DNA from: Shinella sp. WSJ-2
GTDB taxonomy: Bacteria > Pseudomonadota > Alphaproteobacteria > Rhizobiales > Rhizobiaceae
Direction of reading: 5' to 3'
DNA: 64,000 nt
Assembly (NCBI RefSeq): GCF_003432075.1
Contig: NZ_QWBU01000003.1
Span: forward strand, 310,001-374,000
The number at the start of each line of letters is the position of its first letter. Positions within the stretch are counted from its first letter, which is position 1. Under the pieces are notes generated by a model. The model did not search any database. It had not been told where the DNA came from and saw only the letters and a list, made by a program, of their open reading frames with translations. Made by a program: the position numbers and the translations under genes. This document shows, piece after piece, positions 15,965 to 26,469 of the stretch.

Positions 15965-16924
15965 TCACGCCGAAAGCTTCAGCCCGATCCCCCAGGGATC
16001 GACCAGCGAGACCGTGTCGCCCGAGCGGGTGGTGGGCAGCGCAAGCTCGTCCAGCTTGGCGACGGCTGCGTCCAGCTTGGCCTTGTCGTTGAAGCGGATC
16101 GTGTAGTCGGCAAGGCCGGTCATGCCGGTCTGGCGCTTCGGCTGGCCGCGAGAATTCCAGACATTGGCCGCGACGTGGTGGTGATACTTGCCGGTGGCGA
16201 AGAAGCTGGCGCCCGGATAGGTCGTCATGATGTCCAGGCCCAGCACGCCGTTGAAGAAGGCGTTGGCTTCCGGAATGTCGGAGACCTGCAGGTGGATATG
16301 GCCGATGACCGTGCCGTTTTCCTGATGCGTCCAGCCGTCCTTCGGGGCCTCGTCGTAAAGCGCCTGCAAATCGAGCCGGTTAGTCGCCATCTTCACGGTG
16401 CCGTCGGGCACATAGGTCCATTCGGACCGGTCGCGGTCACGGTAGATCTCGATGCCGTTGCCCTCGGGGTCGTCGAGATAGATCGCCTCGCTGACGAGGT
16501 GATCGGACGCGCCGGTGAGCTGGACATTGTTGTGTGCGGCATGCGCCAGCCAGCGGCCGAGTTCCTTACGATTGGGCACGAGGAAGGCGGTGTGGAAGAG
16601 GCCGGGCGCATTGCGCGGCGCGCGGGCGGCATTGCTGCCCGTCGTCAGCGTCAGGAGCGGCCGGCCGGCGACGCCGAGCGTCTCGCCGGAGGCGGAGGTG
16701 TCGAGCACGCTGAGACCCATGACCTTCTGGTAGAAGGCCGAGGTCATGGGCAGGTCGACGACCGTGAGGTGCGAGTGATCGACGAAAGCCGGCATGTCGA
16801 CGGCGTGGGTCTTGGTGGTTGCATCAGTCATGGGGGCGGTCTCCGCGTGCGTGGGGCCGGCCTTGGCGACGGCGATGCCGGCGGCGGCTGCGCCGAGGAA
16901 CGTGCGTCTGTCGAGGTCCGTCAT
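15965..16924 (-). CDS. Tat-exported VOC-family (glyoxalase/extradiol dioxygenase fold) protein
   Basis: 319 residues with a twin-arginine signal (DRRTFLGAAAAGIAVAKAG) and two tandem VOC modules: HSHLTVVDLPMTSAFYQKVM at ~50-175 and GHIHLQVSDIPEANAFFNGV at ~200-315. It resembles the CatE/catechol-2,3-dioxygenase-like group; metal-site candidates are His near HSHLT, His in GHIHL and Glu in NGIEIYRD. Export of a VOC protein by Tat fits folding with a metal before export. Start: ATG at 16924 with AGGA 8 bases upstream; 16933 is equally possible. Substrate unknown. Confidence 0.82.
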   Translation of the reverse strand: MTDLDRRTFLGAAAAGIAVAKAGPTHAETAPMTDATTKTHAVDMPAFVDHSHLTVVDLPMTSAFYQKVMGLSVLDTSASGETLGVAGRPLLTLTTGSNAARAPRNAPGLFHTAFLVPNRKELGRWLAHAAHNNVQLTGASDHLVSEAIYLDDPEGNGIEIYRDRDRSEWTYVPDGTVKMATNRLDLQALYDEAPKDGWTHQENGTVIGHIHLQVSDIPEANAFFNGVLGLDIMTTYPGASFFATGKYHHHVAANVWNSRGQPKRQTGMTGLADYTIRFNDKAKLDAAVAKLDELALPTTRSGDTVSLVDPWGIGLKLSA

Positions 16925-17134
16925 GATATCCATCCTGTGATCGGTTTCCCTCGGAAACCGCTGTGTTGGGGTGAATATGGCGGAAGCACAGCGTTCACGA
17001 AAGACGACGTTTCGGCGATTTACTGTCAATGTAGTGTTGACGATGCGCGCCGGCAAGCTTGATTCCGATCAATGCCGTTTGACAATGCCGGTGCCATTTT
17101 CGTCTCAGGCTTTCCAACAAGGGAGATGGCAATC

Positions 17135-17458
17135 GTGACGGATCTGGCTGGCTACAAGGACATTCTTCTCACCCGCAAGCGCGAGCTCTACCGTCGCCTG
17201 AACAGGATCGAGACCGATCTCGACACGCTGAAGAGTGGTGACAGCGCCGACCGGGCCATCGAGCGCGAGAATGACGAGGTGCTGGAGGAGTTCGGCTCGA
17301 CCGGTCTCAAGGAGTTGAAGGCCATCGAGGCGGCTCTGGATCGTGTCGCGGCCGGCACCTTCGGCACCTGCGCCAAGTGCGGCAACCCCATCGCGCCGGC
17401 GCGTCTCGCCGCTGTGCCGCATGCCGCCCTGTGCGAGGACTGCATCGCGCAGGCGTAA
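17135..17458 (+). CDS. DksA/TraR-family zinc-finger protein
   Basis: 107 residues from a GTG 9 bases after GGGAG; the in-frame ATG at 17126 touches that site and is less likely. N-terminal coiled coil (YKDILLTRKRELYRRLNRIE, LKELKAIEAALDRV), then the C4 zinc finger CAKCGNPI ... CEDCIAQA (Cys79, 82, 100, 103). It is shorter than DksA (151) and lacks the coiled-coil-tip DxxDxA motif, so it may not act on RNA polymerase as DksA does. Monocistronic as far as can be seen. Confidence 0.85.
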   Translation: MTDLAGYKDILLTRKRELYRRLNRIETDLDTLKSGDSADRAIERENDEVLEEFGSTGLKELKAIEAALDRVAAGTFGTCAKCGNPIAPARLAAVPHAALCEDCIAQA

Positions 17459-17559
17459 GAAACGGCAACCTTTCGTGATCCGCCGATGGCACCGAAGGCC
17501 TTGTTTCAGAATGGCAAACGCGCCACCTTAGCCTGACGGACAAAACAGGGCAGGCCAAC

Positions 17560-18225
17560 GTGGAAATCAAGGGCGTCAAGTGGACCTATGACCGGTCGGA
17601 AGTGATCGCCGATGGCATCGTGCACGGTGTCGGCGTGGTCTTCGCGCTGATCGGCGTCACGGCGCTGATCTTCTACGCGACGGTCTGGGCGACGAGCGGG
17701 CAGTTGGCGGCCGCGTGGGTCTATGGCGTCGGCCTCGTCGTGGCGCTCGCCACGTCCTTCGCCTACAATCTGTGGCCGGTGTCGCGGGTGAAGTGGCATC
17801 TGCGCCGCTTCGACCATTCGGCGATCTTCGTCCTGATCGCCGCCACCTACACGCCCTTCCTGCAACGGGGCATGGACGATCCGCTGCTCGCCGGCATGCT
17901 GGTCTTCATCTGGGTAATGGCGGCGGCGGGCGTGGCGCTGAAATTTCTGTTTCCCGGCCGTTATGACCGGCTGGCGATCCTCATCTATCTCGCCATGGGC
18001 TGGAGCGGCGTCTTTGCCGCCGGCCCGCTCGCCACGCATCTGCCGATCGCCACGCTGGTGCTGATCGTCGCCGGCGGCGTGCTCTATTCCGTCGGCGTTA
18101 TCTTCCATGTCTGGGAAAAGCTGCGCTTCCAGAACGCCATCTGGCACGGCTTCGTCGTGGCCGCCGCCGCCGTTCATTATTCCGCCGTCGTCACCAGCGT
18201 GGTGATGGCCGGTCCTGGCGCCTGA
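17560..18225 (+). CDS. hemolysin III family membrane protein (PAQR-like)
   Basis: 221 residues from a GTG start with AGG upstream. Seven membrane segments. Family marks are SEVIADGIVHGVGVVFALIG at the start, the RRFDHSAIFVLIAATYTPF block (Ser, His, Asp of the presumed metal site) and FHVWEKLRFQNAIWHGFV at the end, where two His complete it. Despite the name, most members are not toxins; the fold matches adiponectin receptors, suggesting a zinc-dependent lipid hydrolase. Convergent with the next gene, 4 bases between stops. Confidence 0.88.
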   Translation: MEIKGVKWTYDRSEVIADGIVHGVGVVFALIGVTALIFYATVWATSGQLAAAWVYGVGLVVALATSFAYNLWPVSRVKWHLRRFDHSAIFVLIAATYTPFLQRGMDDPLLAGMLVFIWVMAAAGVALKFLFPGRYDRLAILIYLAMGWSGVFAAGPLATHLPIATLVLIVAGGVLYSVGVIFHVWEKLRFQNAIWHGFVVAAAAVHYSAVVTSVVMAGPGA

Positions 18226-18229
18226 ACAA

Positions 18230-18730
18230 TTATTGCGCGGCGGGGGCGGCGCCCTGCGCGGTCGTGCAGCCTTCCGCCGGATGCAGGGATTTTACCAGCT
18301 TGCCGACGAAAGGCGAGATTTCCGCTTTCATCGATACCGGATATTCCAGCACGAAGGACGCCACGGCATCGTCGCAGAGCCGGATGGTGCGGTGATAGAG
18401 GATGCGGTCGCCGCGCGTGCCGGACAGGCTCGCCCAGCCGGCCTTCTGCCGGTCGTAGCTCAAATCCCAGCCCTCCTGCTTGTAGGTCGCGCGCCGGTTG
18501 GCGACGTCGAGCTCGAAGGGGCCGGCCGCGAGATAGTGGCCCCAGACGGCCAGCGTCGCGCCACTATTCGCATAGGTGCGGCCATCGCCGTTGTCGGCCT
18601 CGCTGGACAGCGCAAAACCCGGCGGGATCTCTACGGCATAGCCGAAGCGGCCGTTGACATAGGGCTCCCAGCCGGCCGCGAAGGCGAGGGTCGGGAGGAG
18701 AAGGAAAAAGCAAAAAATCAAACGCTGCAC
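18230..18730 (-). CDS. secreted hypothetical protein
   Basis: 166 residues from a GTG with AAGGGG 6 bases upstream; the in-frame ATG at 18760 has no site and would spoil the signal peptide. Signal peptide VQRLIFCFFLLLPTLAFAA. The mature part (YVNGRFGYAVEIPPGFALSS, GATLAVWGHYLAAGPFELD, SLSGTRGDRILYHRTIRLCD) looks like a small periplasmic beta-rich domain seen in many rhizobial hypothetical proteins. Two Cys near the C-terminal half may pair. I do not know its function. Confidence 0.75.
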   Translation of the reverse strand: MQRLIFCFFLLLPTLAFAAGWEPYVNGRFGYAVEIPPGFALSSEADNGDGRTYANSGATLAVWGHYLAAGPFELDVANRRATYKQEGWDLSYDRQKAGWASLSGTRGDRILYHRTIRLCDDAVASFVLEYPVSMKAEISPFVGKLVKSLHPAEGCTTAQGAAPAAQ

Positions 18731-18860
18731 GAAAAACCCCTTAAATGCCTGTGCTTTCATGACGGTCCAGCATCGCGGTTTCATCGGCCATGACAACACA
18801 TGACTGGACAGGTTTCCCGCTCCTCCTGTAAGCGAAGGCAAACAAGTGGGGGGAACCACC

Positions 18861-19361
18861 ATGGACATAACGATACGCGACGCCGTGGAAGCGGATCTCC
18901 CCGGCATTCTCGACATCTACAACGATGCCGTCGCCAACACCACGGCGATCTGGAACGAGGCGGTGGTCGATCTCGACAATCGCAAGGCCTGGTTTGCCGC
19001 CCGCCGCGAGCGCGGTTTTCCCATCCTCGTCGCGGTGCGCGGCAAGCAGGTGATCGGCTATGCCTCCTATGGCGACTGGCGCGCTTTCGACGGTTTTCGC
19101 CACACGGTGGAGCATTCCGTCTATGTGCGCGGTGACGTGCGCCGCACCGGAAGCGGCCGCAAGCTGATGAAGGCGCTTATCGAGCGCGCCACCTTCAACG
19201 GCGTTCATGTCATGGTCGGCTGTATCGAGGCGGAGAACGCCGCCTCGATCAAACTGCATGAGCAGATGGGCTTCCGCATGGTCGGCCGCTTCAGCGAGGT
19301 CGGCATCAAGTTCGGCCGCTGGCTGGATCTGGCCTGCATGGAGCTGAAGCTCTCCAAGTAA
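18861..19361 (+). CDS. GNAT acetyltransferase, phosphinothricin/methionine-sulfone type
   Basis: 166 residues; GGGGGGAA precedes the ATG. The Pat/YncA subgroup is clear: IRDAVEADLPGILDIYNDAV, TTAIWNEAVVDLDNRKAWF, VIGYASYGDWRAFDGFRHTV, EHSVYVRGDVRRTGSGRKLM (acetyl-CoA loop, here RRTGSG) and KLHEQMGFRMVGRFSEVGIKF. Members acetylate glutamate analogues such as phosphinothricin or methionine sulfoximine/sulfone, giving tolerance to them. Which one is used here cannot be told. Confidence 0.88.
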   Translation: MDITIRDAVEADLPGILDIYNDAVANTTAIWNEAVVDLDNRKAWFAARRERGFPILVAVRGKQVIGYASYGDWRAFDGFRHTVEHSVYVRGDVRRTGSGRKLMKALIERATFNGVHVMVGCIEAENAASIKLHEQMGFRMVGRFSEVGIKFGRWLDLACMELKLSK

Positions 19362-19373
19362 CGAGCCGGACGG

Positions 19374-19781
19374 TCAGTCCGGATCGAAGCTCAGCGCAAC
19401 GCCGTTCATGCAATAGCGCAGGCCCGTCGGCGGCGGGCCATCGGGAAAGACGTGGCCGAGATGGGCATCGCAATCCGTACAGCGGATTTCAGTGCGCGTC
19501 ATGCCGTAGGAATAATCCGAATGGTTCGTGACGGCATCCGGCGCTATGGGCTGGTAGAAACTCGGCCAGCCGGTCCCGGAATTGAACTTCGTCTCCGACC
19601 GATAAAGCGGCGCGTTGCAACAGATGCAACGGTAGGTGCCTTTTTTGGAAAGATCGAAATCCGGGCTGGAGAAAGCGCGCTCCGTGCCGTGTTCGCGCGT
19701 GATGCGGAACTGCTCCGGCGTCAGTATTGCCCGCCACTCTTCCTTGGTCTTGTTGACCTTCAACGTCGTCGTATCGCTCAT
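19374..19781 (-). CDS. msrB: peptide-methionine (R)-S-oxide reductase
   Basis: 135 residues. Zinc site CICC and CTDC, active-site block [13 protein letters not shown] with the catalytic Cys, and [13 protein letters not shown]. In E. coli MsrB the GTGWP block reads GCGWP and supplies the resolving Cys; here it is Thr, a common variant that must be recycled through another Cys or directly by thioredoxin. It repairs oxidised methionine in proteins; there is no signal peptide, so it acts in the cytoplasm. msrA is not adjacent. Confidence 0.94.
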   Translation of the reverse strand: MSDTTTLKVNKTKEEWRAILTPEQFRITREHGTERAFSSPDFDLSKKGTYRCICCNAPLYRSETKFNSGTGWPSFYQPIAPDAVTNHSDYSYGMTRTEIRCTDCDAHLGHVFPDGPPPTGLRYCMNGVALSFDPD

Positions 19782-19901
19782 GACGTCCTCCTGTTGGAAC
19801 CATAAATAGGATGTGGGGCGGGGGAAGACAATCGGCTCTGCGTGGCTTGAAAGCGCCTCGGTTTCCTCCTATCCTCCATATTGATGCAGAAGGAGGAAGC
19901 C

Positions 19902-20153
19902 ATGCCTTTGAACATCAAGGACAATGAAGCGCACATCCTTGCCCGCAAGCTCGCGGAGGCGACGGGCGAGAGCCTGACCCAGGCCGTCAAGGTCTCCCTT
20001 GAAGAGCGGCTGGCGCGCATTCAGGTTGCCAATGCGCCACGCCTTGCCGACCTGCTGGACCGGATCGCCCTCGACTGCGCGAGTCTGCCCGTACTCGATC
20101 CGCGCTCGCCGGAAGACATCATCGGCTATGACGAAAACGGCTTGCCGCGATGA
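19902..20153 (+). CDS. vapB: VapB-type antitoxin
   Basis: 83 residues; AAGGAGG precedes the ATG. N-terminal part MPLNIKDNEAHILARKLAEA is the PSK-operon/VapB DNA-binding domain of rhizobia, and the C-terminal tail (LPVLDPRSPEDIIGYDENGL) is the acidic toxin-blocking arm. It overlaps the next gene by four bases (ATGA), the usual toxin-antitoxin coupling. Confidence 0.9.
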   Translation: MPLNIKDNEAHILARKLAEATGESLTQAVKVSLEERLARIQVANAPRLADLLDRIALDCASLPVLDPRSPEDIIGYDENGLPR

Positions 20154-20545
20154 TCGCGCTGGACACGTCGGCGCTCGTCGCCATCCTCACGGACGAACCG
20201 GAGCGGCGTGCCTTCAATGAAGCCATCGAAAGCACCGCCGAACGGATCATGAGCGCGGCGAGCTTGCTGGAAACCAAGATGGTGCTGTTCGCCCGTTACG
20301 GCAGCGGCGGCGTGAACGCGCTCGATGCTTTTCTGCTGCGGGCAAATATCCGGATCGAGGCTGTTACGGCGGCGCAGGTTGAGATCGCCTTCGATGCTTT
20401 CCGCCGTTTCGGGCGTGGCACCGGTCATGCCGCACATTTGAACTATGGTGATTGCTTTTCCTATGCATTGGCGCGTGAAAACGCCGCGCCCTTGCTGTTC
20501 AAGGGTGGTGATTTCGGTTTGACCGACGTAGAAAAGGCGCTCTGA
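20150..20545 (+). CDS. vapC: VapC-type PIN-domain toxin ribonuclease
   Basis: 131 residues. PIN-domain acids are in place: ALDTSALVAIL (Asp5), LLETKMVL (Glu43 region) and NYGDCFSYALA (Asp near 102), with LLFKGGDFGLTDV at the end. VapC proteins cut specific RNAs when freed from VapB. The pair stands alone upstream of the antiporter operon with no link to it. Confidence 0.91.
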   Translation: MIALDTSALVAILTDEPERRAFNEAIESTAERIMSAASLLETKMVLFARYGSGGVNALDAFLLRANIRIEAVTAAQVEIAFDAFRRFGRGTGHAAHLNYGDCFSYALARENAAPLLFKGGDFGLTDVEKAL

Positions 20546-20593
20546 TTTCTTTTAAGACAACGACGGGCGAAGCCCGCGCATGAGGGGAGGGGC

Positions 20594-22924
20594 ATGACAG
20601 CGGACACGATGGGCCTGACCTTCCTCGCCTTCTGCCTGCCGTTCCTCGGCGCGCTGATCGCGCCCGCGCTGACGCGGCTTCTCGGCCATCGCGCCGCCTG
20701 GCCGCTGGCGCTCGTCCCCTTCGCCGTCTTCCTGCATTTCCTCGGCTTCAACGGAAAAATCGCCGGCGGCGAGATCGTCACCGGCGGTTATGTCTGGGTT
20801 CCCTCCTACAATGTCAGCTTCTCCTGGCTGATCGATGGCCTGTCGCTCGCCTTCCTGCTGCTGATCTCCGGCATCGGCACGCTGATCGTGCTTTATGCCG
20901 GCGGCTATCTGAAGGGGCATGTTCATCAGGGGCGGTTCTTCTCCTTCATCCTGATGTTCATGGGCTCGATGCTCGGCCTTGTCGCATCCGACAGCTTTTT
21001 GATGCTCTTCGTCTTCTGGGAGCTGACCTCGATCACCTCCTTCCTGCTGATCGGCTTCGACCATGCGCGCGAGGCCTCGCGTCGCGCCGCGCTGCAAGCG
21101 CTGATCGTCACAGGCGGCGGCGGGCTGTTCCTGCTGGCGGGCCTGCTTCTGCTGTGGGATGTCACCGATGTCACCCAGTTCTCGCTCCTGATGTCCTTCG
21201 GGCCGGAACTGCGCACGAGCCCCTATTATCTCGCCATCCTCTTCCTCGTGCTCGGCGGCGCTTTCACCAAGTCTGCGCAATTCCCGTTCCATTTCTGGCT
21301 GCCGAACGCCATGGAGGCGCCGACACCGGTCTCGGCCTATCTTCATTCCGCGACCATGGTGAAGGCCGGCGTCTATTTGCTGATGCGGCTCAATCCCGTG
21401 ATGGGCGAGACGCCCGCCTGGGAAACCATTCTGCCGGCTGTCGGCGGGCTGACGCTGCTCGTCGGCGCCGTGCTCGCCATCCGCCAGACCGATCTCAAGC
21501 TGATGCTCGCTTACACGACGGTGGCGTCGCTCGGCCTGCTCGTCATGCTGACGGGCTTCGGCTCGGAGCATGCGCTGGCCGCCGCCGCGCTCTATCTCGT
21601 CGCCCATTCGCTGTTCAAGGGCGCACTCTTCATGGTCGCTGGCCTGATCGATCACGAGACAGGCACGCGCGACATCACGAAGCTCGGCGGCCTCCGGCGG
21701 GCCATGCCCGTCACCTTCCTCGCCGCCCTTCTCGCAGCACTCTCGATGGGGGGCCTGCCGCCGTTCTTCGGCTTCCTCGCCAAGGAGGAGGTCTATACAG
21801 CTCTGGCGGGCGGGAGCCTGCGCCAGATCGCCTTCACGGCCGCCGCCGTCATCGGCAACGGCCTGATGTTTGCGGTCGCCTTCGCCGTGGCGCTGAAACC
21901 CTTCCTCGGCGCGCCCGTGCAGACGCCGAAACACGCTCATGAAGGTCCCGCTCTTCTCTGGATCGGTCCGACGCTGCTGGCGGTGAAGGGCCTCGTCATC
22001 GGCCTGTTCTCCGCCGTGACCCATGCCATGCTGACCTCGCCGCTCGCCTCCGCCATCTCCGGCGCACCGCAGACCATTACGATTTCCGCCATGCCGCATC
22101 TCAGCCTCGCCTTCGGCCTGTCGATCGCGACGGTCGCCTTCGGCATCGGCGTCTTCCTGATGCTGGACCGCGCGCGGGAGGCGGCGAACCGGCTGATCGA
22201 GGATATCGGCTGGGGGCCGGATCGCGGCTTCGATCAGGCGATGACCGGCCTTGTGCGCGCCGCCTCCGCCATCAGCCGGCTCCTCCAGCCCGGCCGCATG
22301 GAAATCTACATGACCGCCACCTTCGCGGTGATCGCGCTGGCGCTGCTGGTGCCGCCGGTGATTTATGGCGAATGGCCGCGCCTGCCGGTCTGGCCGGCCG
22401 GCATGCCGTTCCATGAACTGGCGGTGATGCTGCTCGCCGTGCTCGGCATCGGCGCGGTGCTGACCGCCAGCAACCGCCTGACGGCCATCGTCGCGCTCGG
22501 CATCCAGGGTTTCTGCGTCGCCTTGCTTTTCCTGCTGTTCGGCGCGCCGGATCTCGCCTTCACCCAGTTCATGATCGAGACGCTCTCCGTCGTCATCCTC
22601 GCTCTGGTGATGACACGCCTGGAACTCACGCCGCGCGACCACCGGCCGCTGCGGGAAAAGATTCCCGATGCGGTGATCGCCATCGCCTGCGGCCTCGGCT
22701 TCGCGCTCTATCTCCTGAAGGTCACGCAGGGTCGCTTCGATACCGCGCTGACGGATTTCTTCAATCTCTATTCGAAGGCCATCGCGCATGGCGCCAATGT
22801 GGTGAACGTCATCATCGTCGATTTCCGCGGCACCGACACGCTCGGCGAAATCGCCGTGGTGATGGTCACGGGGCTCGCGATCCTCTCGATCATCCGCATC
22901 CGCAAGGGGAGGGTCGGCGCGTGA
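20594..22924 (+). CDS. mrpA: Mrp/Pha monovalent cation/H+ antiporter subunit A
   Basis: 776 residues. The NuoL-like core (first ~500) carries [20 protein letters not shown] (the trans-membrane Glu), [20 protein letters not shown] (Lys-neighbour helix) and [18 protein letters not shown]. The C-terminal ~250 residues are the MrpA-specific DUF4040/MbhE-like part, with [20 protein letters not shown]. It is one of the proton/cation channels of the complex. First of seven overlapping genes A-G; A and B are separate, as in group 1 Mrp systems. Na+ versus K+ use cannot be decided from sequence. Confidence 0.94.
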   Translation: MTADTMGLTFLAFCLPFLGALIAPALTRLLGHRAAWPLALVPFAVFLHFLGFNGKIAGGEIVTGGYVWVPSYNVSFSWLIDGLSLAFLLLISGIGTLIVLYAGGYLKGHVHQGRFFSFILMFMGSMLGLVASDSFLMLFVFWELTSITSFLLIGFDHAREASRRAALQALIVTGGGGLFLLAGLLLLWDVTDVTQFSLLMSFGPELRTSPYYLAILFLVLGGAFTKSAQFPFHFWLPNAMEAPTPVSAYLHSATMVKAGVYLLMRLNPVMGETPAWETILPAVGGLTLLVGAVLAIRQTDLKLMLAYTTVASLGLLVMLTGFGSEHALAAAALYLVAHSLFKGALFMVAGLIDHETGTRDITKLGGLRRAMPVTFLAALLAALSMGGLPPFFGFLAKEEVYTALAGGSLRQIAFTAAAVIGNGLMFAVAFAVALKPFLGAPVQTPKHAHEGPALLWIGPTLLAVKGLVIGLFSAVTHAMLTSPLASAISGAPQTITISAMPHLSLAFGLSIATVAFGIGVFLMLDRAREAANRLIEDIGWGPDRGFDQAMTGLVRAASAISRLLQPGRMEIYMTATFAVIALALLVPPVIYGEWPRLPVWPAGMPFHELAVMLLAVLGIGAVLTASNRLTAIVALGIQGFCVALLFLLFGAPDLAFTQFMIETLSVVILALVMTRLELTPRDHRPLREKIPDAVIAIACGLGFALYLLKVTQGRFDTALTDFFNLYSKAIAHGANVVNVIIVDFRGTDTLGEIAVVMVTGLAILSIIRIRKGRVGA

Positions 22925-23339
22925 ACACCCTCATCTTCCGCACCGTCGCGCCCTTCCTCACCGCCCTGATGGCGCTGTTTTCCATCTTCGTGCTGCTGCG
23001 CGGCCATAACGAGCCGGGCGGGGGCTTTATCGGCGGGCTGATCGCCGTCTCGGCGCTGGCGATCTTCGGCATAGCCAATGGCATTGCCGCCGTGCGCCGG
23101 GCGCTGTGGTTTCATCCGATGGCGATCTCGGCCTTCGGGTTGTTCATTGCTTGCCTTGCTGGCCTGCTCTCGGCGGCCTTCGGCGTGCCGTTCATGACGG
23201 GGCTATGGGTCTACCCTGTCGTTCTCGGCGTCGAGATCCCACTCTCCTCCGTGATGCTGTTCGATACCGGCGTTTATCTCGTCGTCGTCGGCGCGATCAC
23301 CTCGATTGCGCTGGCACTGGAAGCGGGGGACGACGTCTG

Positions 23340-23340
<1 letters not shown>
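22921..23340 (+). CDS. mrpB: Mrp/Pha antiporter subunit B
   Basis: 139 residues, four membrane segments, from a GTG overlapping the mrpA stop. The block [20 protein letters not shown] is the MrpB/MnhB signature and is shared with the C-terminus of fused MrpA proteins. Structural subunit of the membrane complex. Confidence 0.93.
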
Positions 23341-23717
<377 letters not shown>

Positions 23718-23734
23718 CAGGAACCGCCCCGCCA

Positions 23735-25276
23735 ATGGCCGCAAATCCCGCCGACCTTTCCGCAGCCCTCGTCCTGACGCCGGTTCCCGCCGCCGACTGG
23801 CTGGTCGTGCTGCCGCCCGCCTGGTGCATCCTTGCCGGCGCGGTTCTGTTGATGCTGCGCAAATCGGTGCGGCTGCAGGCGCTGATCGCCATTCCAGCAC
23901 TCGCCGGGCTCGTGGTGATCGATGCGCTGCTGCTCGCCCATGTCGCTGCAAACGGCCCGGTGACGATGGTGATGGGCCGCTGGCTGCCGCCCTTCGGCAT
24001 TGCCTTCACGGCCGACCTGACGGGCGTGCTCTTCGCGCTGGCCGGCGCGGTCGTCGCCCTTGCCGGCGGCGTGCATGCGCTGGCCGATATCGATGCGAGC
24101 GGCCGGCGCTACGGCTTCTATCCGTTCCTGCTCCTGTTGATGGCCGGCGTCTCCGGCGCCTTCCTGACGGGCGACATTTTCAACCTCTATGTCTGGTTCG
24201 AGGTGCTGCTGATCGCGTCCTTCGGCCTGATCACGCTGGGCTCCGAGCCGCGCCAGATCGACGGCGCGATCAAATACGCCTTCCTCAACCTCATCGCGAC
24301 GACGCTCTTCCTCGTCACGACCGGTTATCTCTACGGTATCTTCGGCACGCTCAACATGGCCGATATCGCGGCAAAGGCGGCGGCCGGCCGCGCCGAACTG
24401 CCGCTGATGACGCTGGCCACGCTGTATTTCGTGGCCTTCGGCATGAAGGCGGCGGCGTTCCCGGTGAATTTCTGGCTGCCGGCCTCCTATCACACGCCGC
24501 GCGTGGTCGTGTCGGCGCTGTTTGCCGGCCTGCTCACCAAGGTCGGCATCTATGCGCTGCTGCGCACGCTGGTCATGCTGTTTCCCGTCGAGCGGGAGGA
24601 GTTGAGCTTCCTCATCGTGCTGGTCGGCGTCGCCACCATGCTGCTCGGTGCGCTGGGCGCGCTCGGCCAGAGCGATATTCGCCGGCTCATCGGCTATGTC
24701 GTCATTTCCGGCATCGGCGTGATGCTGGCCGGCCTGTCGCTCGGCAGTCCCGGCGGCATCGGCGGGGCGATCTTCTACGCGCTGCATTCCATGGTGGTGA
24801 TGACCGCGCTCTATATGGCGGCGGGACTGGCGGGGCGGCTTGCCGGCTCCTTCGATCTCAATTCCCTCGGCGGGCTCTATGGCCGCTCGGCGCTGTTTTC
24901 CGCGCTGTCGCTGGTGCTGTTCTTCGCCGCCGCCGGGCTGCCGCCGTTTTCCGGCTTCTGGCCGAAGGTCATGGTGGCCAAGGCGGCGATCGATATCGGC
25001 GCCTGGTGGCTGGCGGCGGCGGTGCTTGCCACCGGCTTCCTCACCACCATTGCGCTCGGCCGCGTCTTCGCGCTCGCCTATTGGCGCCCCGCACCGATGG
25101 CGCTGCCGGTGCAGACCATGCCCGCCGGCGCGCTGCTGCCGCTTGTCCTCCTGACTGCGCTGACGGTCGGTTTCGGCCTCTTTCCCGAGCGGCTGATGGC
25201 GCTTGTCCAGCATGCCGCACAAGGTCTTGCCGATCCGCGAGCCTATATCGGTTCCGTCTTTCCGGAGGGGAAGTGA
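23735..25276 (+). CDS. mrpD: Mrp/Pha antiporter subunit D (NuoN/NuoM-like)
   Basis: 513 residues, about 14 membrane segments. NLYVWFEVLLIASFGLITLG carries the trans-membrane Glu, AFPVNFWLPASYHTPRVVVS the Lys/His helix region and GQSDIRRLIGYVVISGIGVM the loop typical of antiporter-like subunits. Second ion-translocating subunit beside MrpA. It starts 17 bases after mrpC. Confidence 0.94.
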   Translation: MAANPADLSAALVLTPVPAADWLVVLPPAWCILAGAVLLMLRKSVRLQALIAIPALAGLVVIDALLLAHVAANGPVTMVMGRWLPPFGIAFTADLTGVLFALAGAVVALAGGVHALADIDASGRRYGFYPFLLLLMAGVSGAFLTGDIFNLYVWFEVLLIASFGLITLGSEPRQIDGAIKYAFLNLIATTLFLVTTGYLYGIFGTLNMADIAAKAAAGRAELPLMTLATLYFVAFGMKAAAFPVNFWLPASYHTPRVVVSALFAGLLTKVGIYALLRTLVMLFPVEREELSFLIVLVGVATMLLGALGALGQSDIRRLIGYVVISGIGVMLAGLSLGSPGGIGGAIFYALHSMVVMTALYMAAGLAGRLAGSFDLNSLGGLYGRSALFSALSLVLFFAAAGLPPFSGFWPKVMVAKAAIDIGAWWLAAAVLATGFLTTIALGRVFALAYWRPAPMALPVQTMPAGALLPLVLLTALTVGFGLFPERLMALVQHAAQGLADPRAYIGSVFPEGK

Positions 25277-25277
25277 T

Positions 25278-25751
25278 ATGCGGCCCGTCGTCATCATCGC
25301 CGTCTTCACGCTGATCTGGCTTGCCGTCTCCGGCAGTTTCACCGTTCCCAACCTGCTGCTCGGCATCGTGGCGAGCGCGCTGTCGCTCTTCCTCATCCGG
25401 GGGCATATCCAGCCGGACGGCCGGCGCTTCCGGCCGCTGAAGGCGCTGTCGCTGCTCCTTCTCTTTTTCAAGGAACTGGCGCTTTCGGCCTGGAAGGTCG
25501 CGGTTCTCGTGGCCAGCCCGAAAATGGTCCTGAAACCGGGTATCTTCGCCTTTCCGCTGACGGTCGACCGGGATTTCGAGATTACGCTGCTTGCCAATCT
25601 CATCACGCTGACGCCGGGCACGCTTTCGGTCGATGTCTCGGAGGATCGCAAGCTGCTCTATGTGCATGCCATCGATTGTTCCGATCCGGCCGGCACGCGG
25701 CGCGATATCGCCAACGGTTTCGAGAGGAAGATATTGGAGGCCTTCCGCTGA
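25278..25751 (+). CDS. mrpE: Mrp/Pha antiporter subunit E
   Basis: 157 residues, one base after the mrpD stop. Two or three N-terminal membrane segments ([18 protein letters not shown]) then a cytoplasmic domain with [20 protein letters not shown], the MrpE signature. Needed for assembly in studied Mrp systems. Confidence 0.93.
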   Translation: MRPVVIIAVFTLIWLAVSGSFTVPNLLLGIVASALSLFLIRGHIQPDGRRFRPLKALSLLLLFFKELALSAWKVAVLVASPKMVLKPGIFAFPLTVDRDFEITLLANLITLTPGTLSVDVSEDRKLLYVHAIDCSDPAGTRRDIANGFERKILEAFR

Positions 25752-26113
25752 TGGCTGCTGAAACGATCATCTCCGGCGCCTGCGCCATAGCGCTCTTCCT
25801 GATGTGCGCCGCCTTCTTCCTGACGGCCTGGCGGGTTATCAAGGGGCCGACCCTGCCGGACCGCATCGTCGCGCTCGACATGTTGACCGCCATCGCCATC
25901 GGCTTCATCGCCGTCGTCGCGATCCGGACGGGCTTCAACCTCTATATCGACATCGCCATCGCGCTCGGCCTTGTCGGTTTTCTCGCCACCGTCGCCTTCG
26001 CGCGTTTCGTGCTGAGCCGCGGTATGCAGCCGGGCGAGGAGGGCGCGCCGGACGAGGCACCGGCCGGCAACAGGACGCGCCGCAGCGGCGGCCATGCCCG
26101 GAGGCTGCACTGA
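25751..26113 (+). CDS. mrpF: Mrp/Pha antiporter subunit F
   Basis: 120 residues, three membrane segments, with [20 protein letters not shown], the MrpF/PhaF signature. The C-terminal ~30 residues are charged and extend beyond the usual ~90-residue protein. Start overlaps the mrpE stop (TGATG). Confidence 0.93.
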   Translation: MAAETIISGACAIALFLMCAAFFLTAWRVIKGPTLPDRIVALDMLTAIAIGFIAVVAIRTGFNLYIDIAIALGLVGFLATVAFARFVLSRGMQPGEEGAPDEAPAGNRTRRSGGHARRLH

Positions 26114-26469
26114 TGCCGGATCTTCTCCTCGCGCTCGTCGTCGCCATTATGCTGATAGGGGGTGGTGTCTTCACCTTCCTCGCTGCGCTCGGTATCGTGC
26201 GGCTGCCGGATGTCTATACCCGAATGCATGCGGCCTCGAAGGCCGGCACGGTCGGTTCGGGGCTCATGCTGCTGGCGGCCGGCATCCATTCGCTCGACGC
26301 GGCGATTTTCACCCGTGCGCTCGCCGGCTTCGTCTTCTTCGTGCTGACGGCGCCCGTGGCGGCGCATCTCGTCGCAAAAGCCGCACATGCAGCCGGTTAT
26401 CGCCTGACGCGCCTGACTGTGATGGACGATATGCGTGAGCTGCGCGAACGCGCAGCCAAGAAGCGTTGA
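26113..26469 (+). CDS. mrpG: Mrp/Pha antiporter subunit G
   Basis: 118 residues, three membrane segments. [20 protein letters not shown] is the MrpG signature. Overlaps the mrpF stop (TGATG) and closes the operon; no strong hairpin terminator follows. Confidence 0.93.
   Translation: MPDLLLALVVAIMLIGGGVFTFLAALGIVRLPDVYTRMHAASKAGTVGSGLMLLAAGIHSLDAAIFTRALAGFVFFVLTAPVAAHLVAKAAHAAGYRLTRLTVMDDMRELRERAAKKR

Noticed and set aside
17560-18225. Calling the hemolysin III homologue a toxin
   Set aside because: The PAQR-like fold and metal-site pattern fit a membrane hydrolase; the name is historical.
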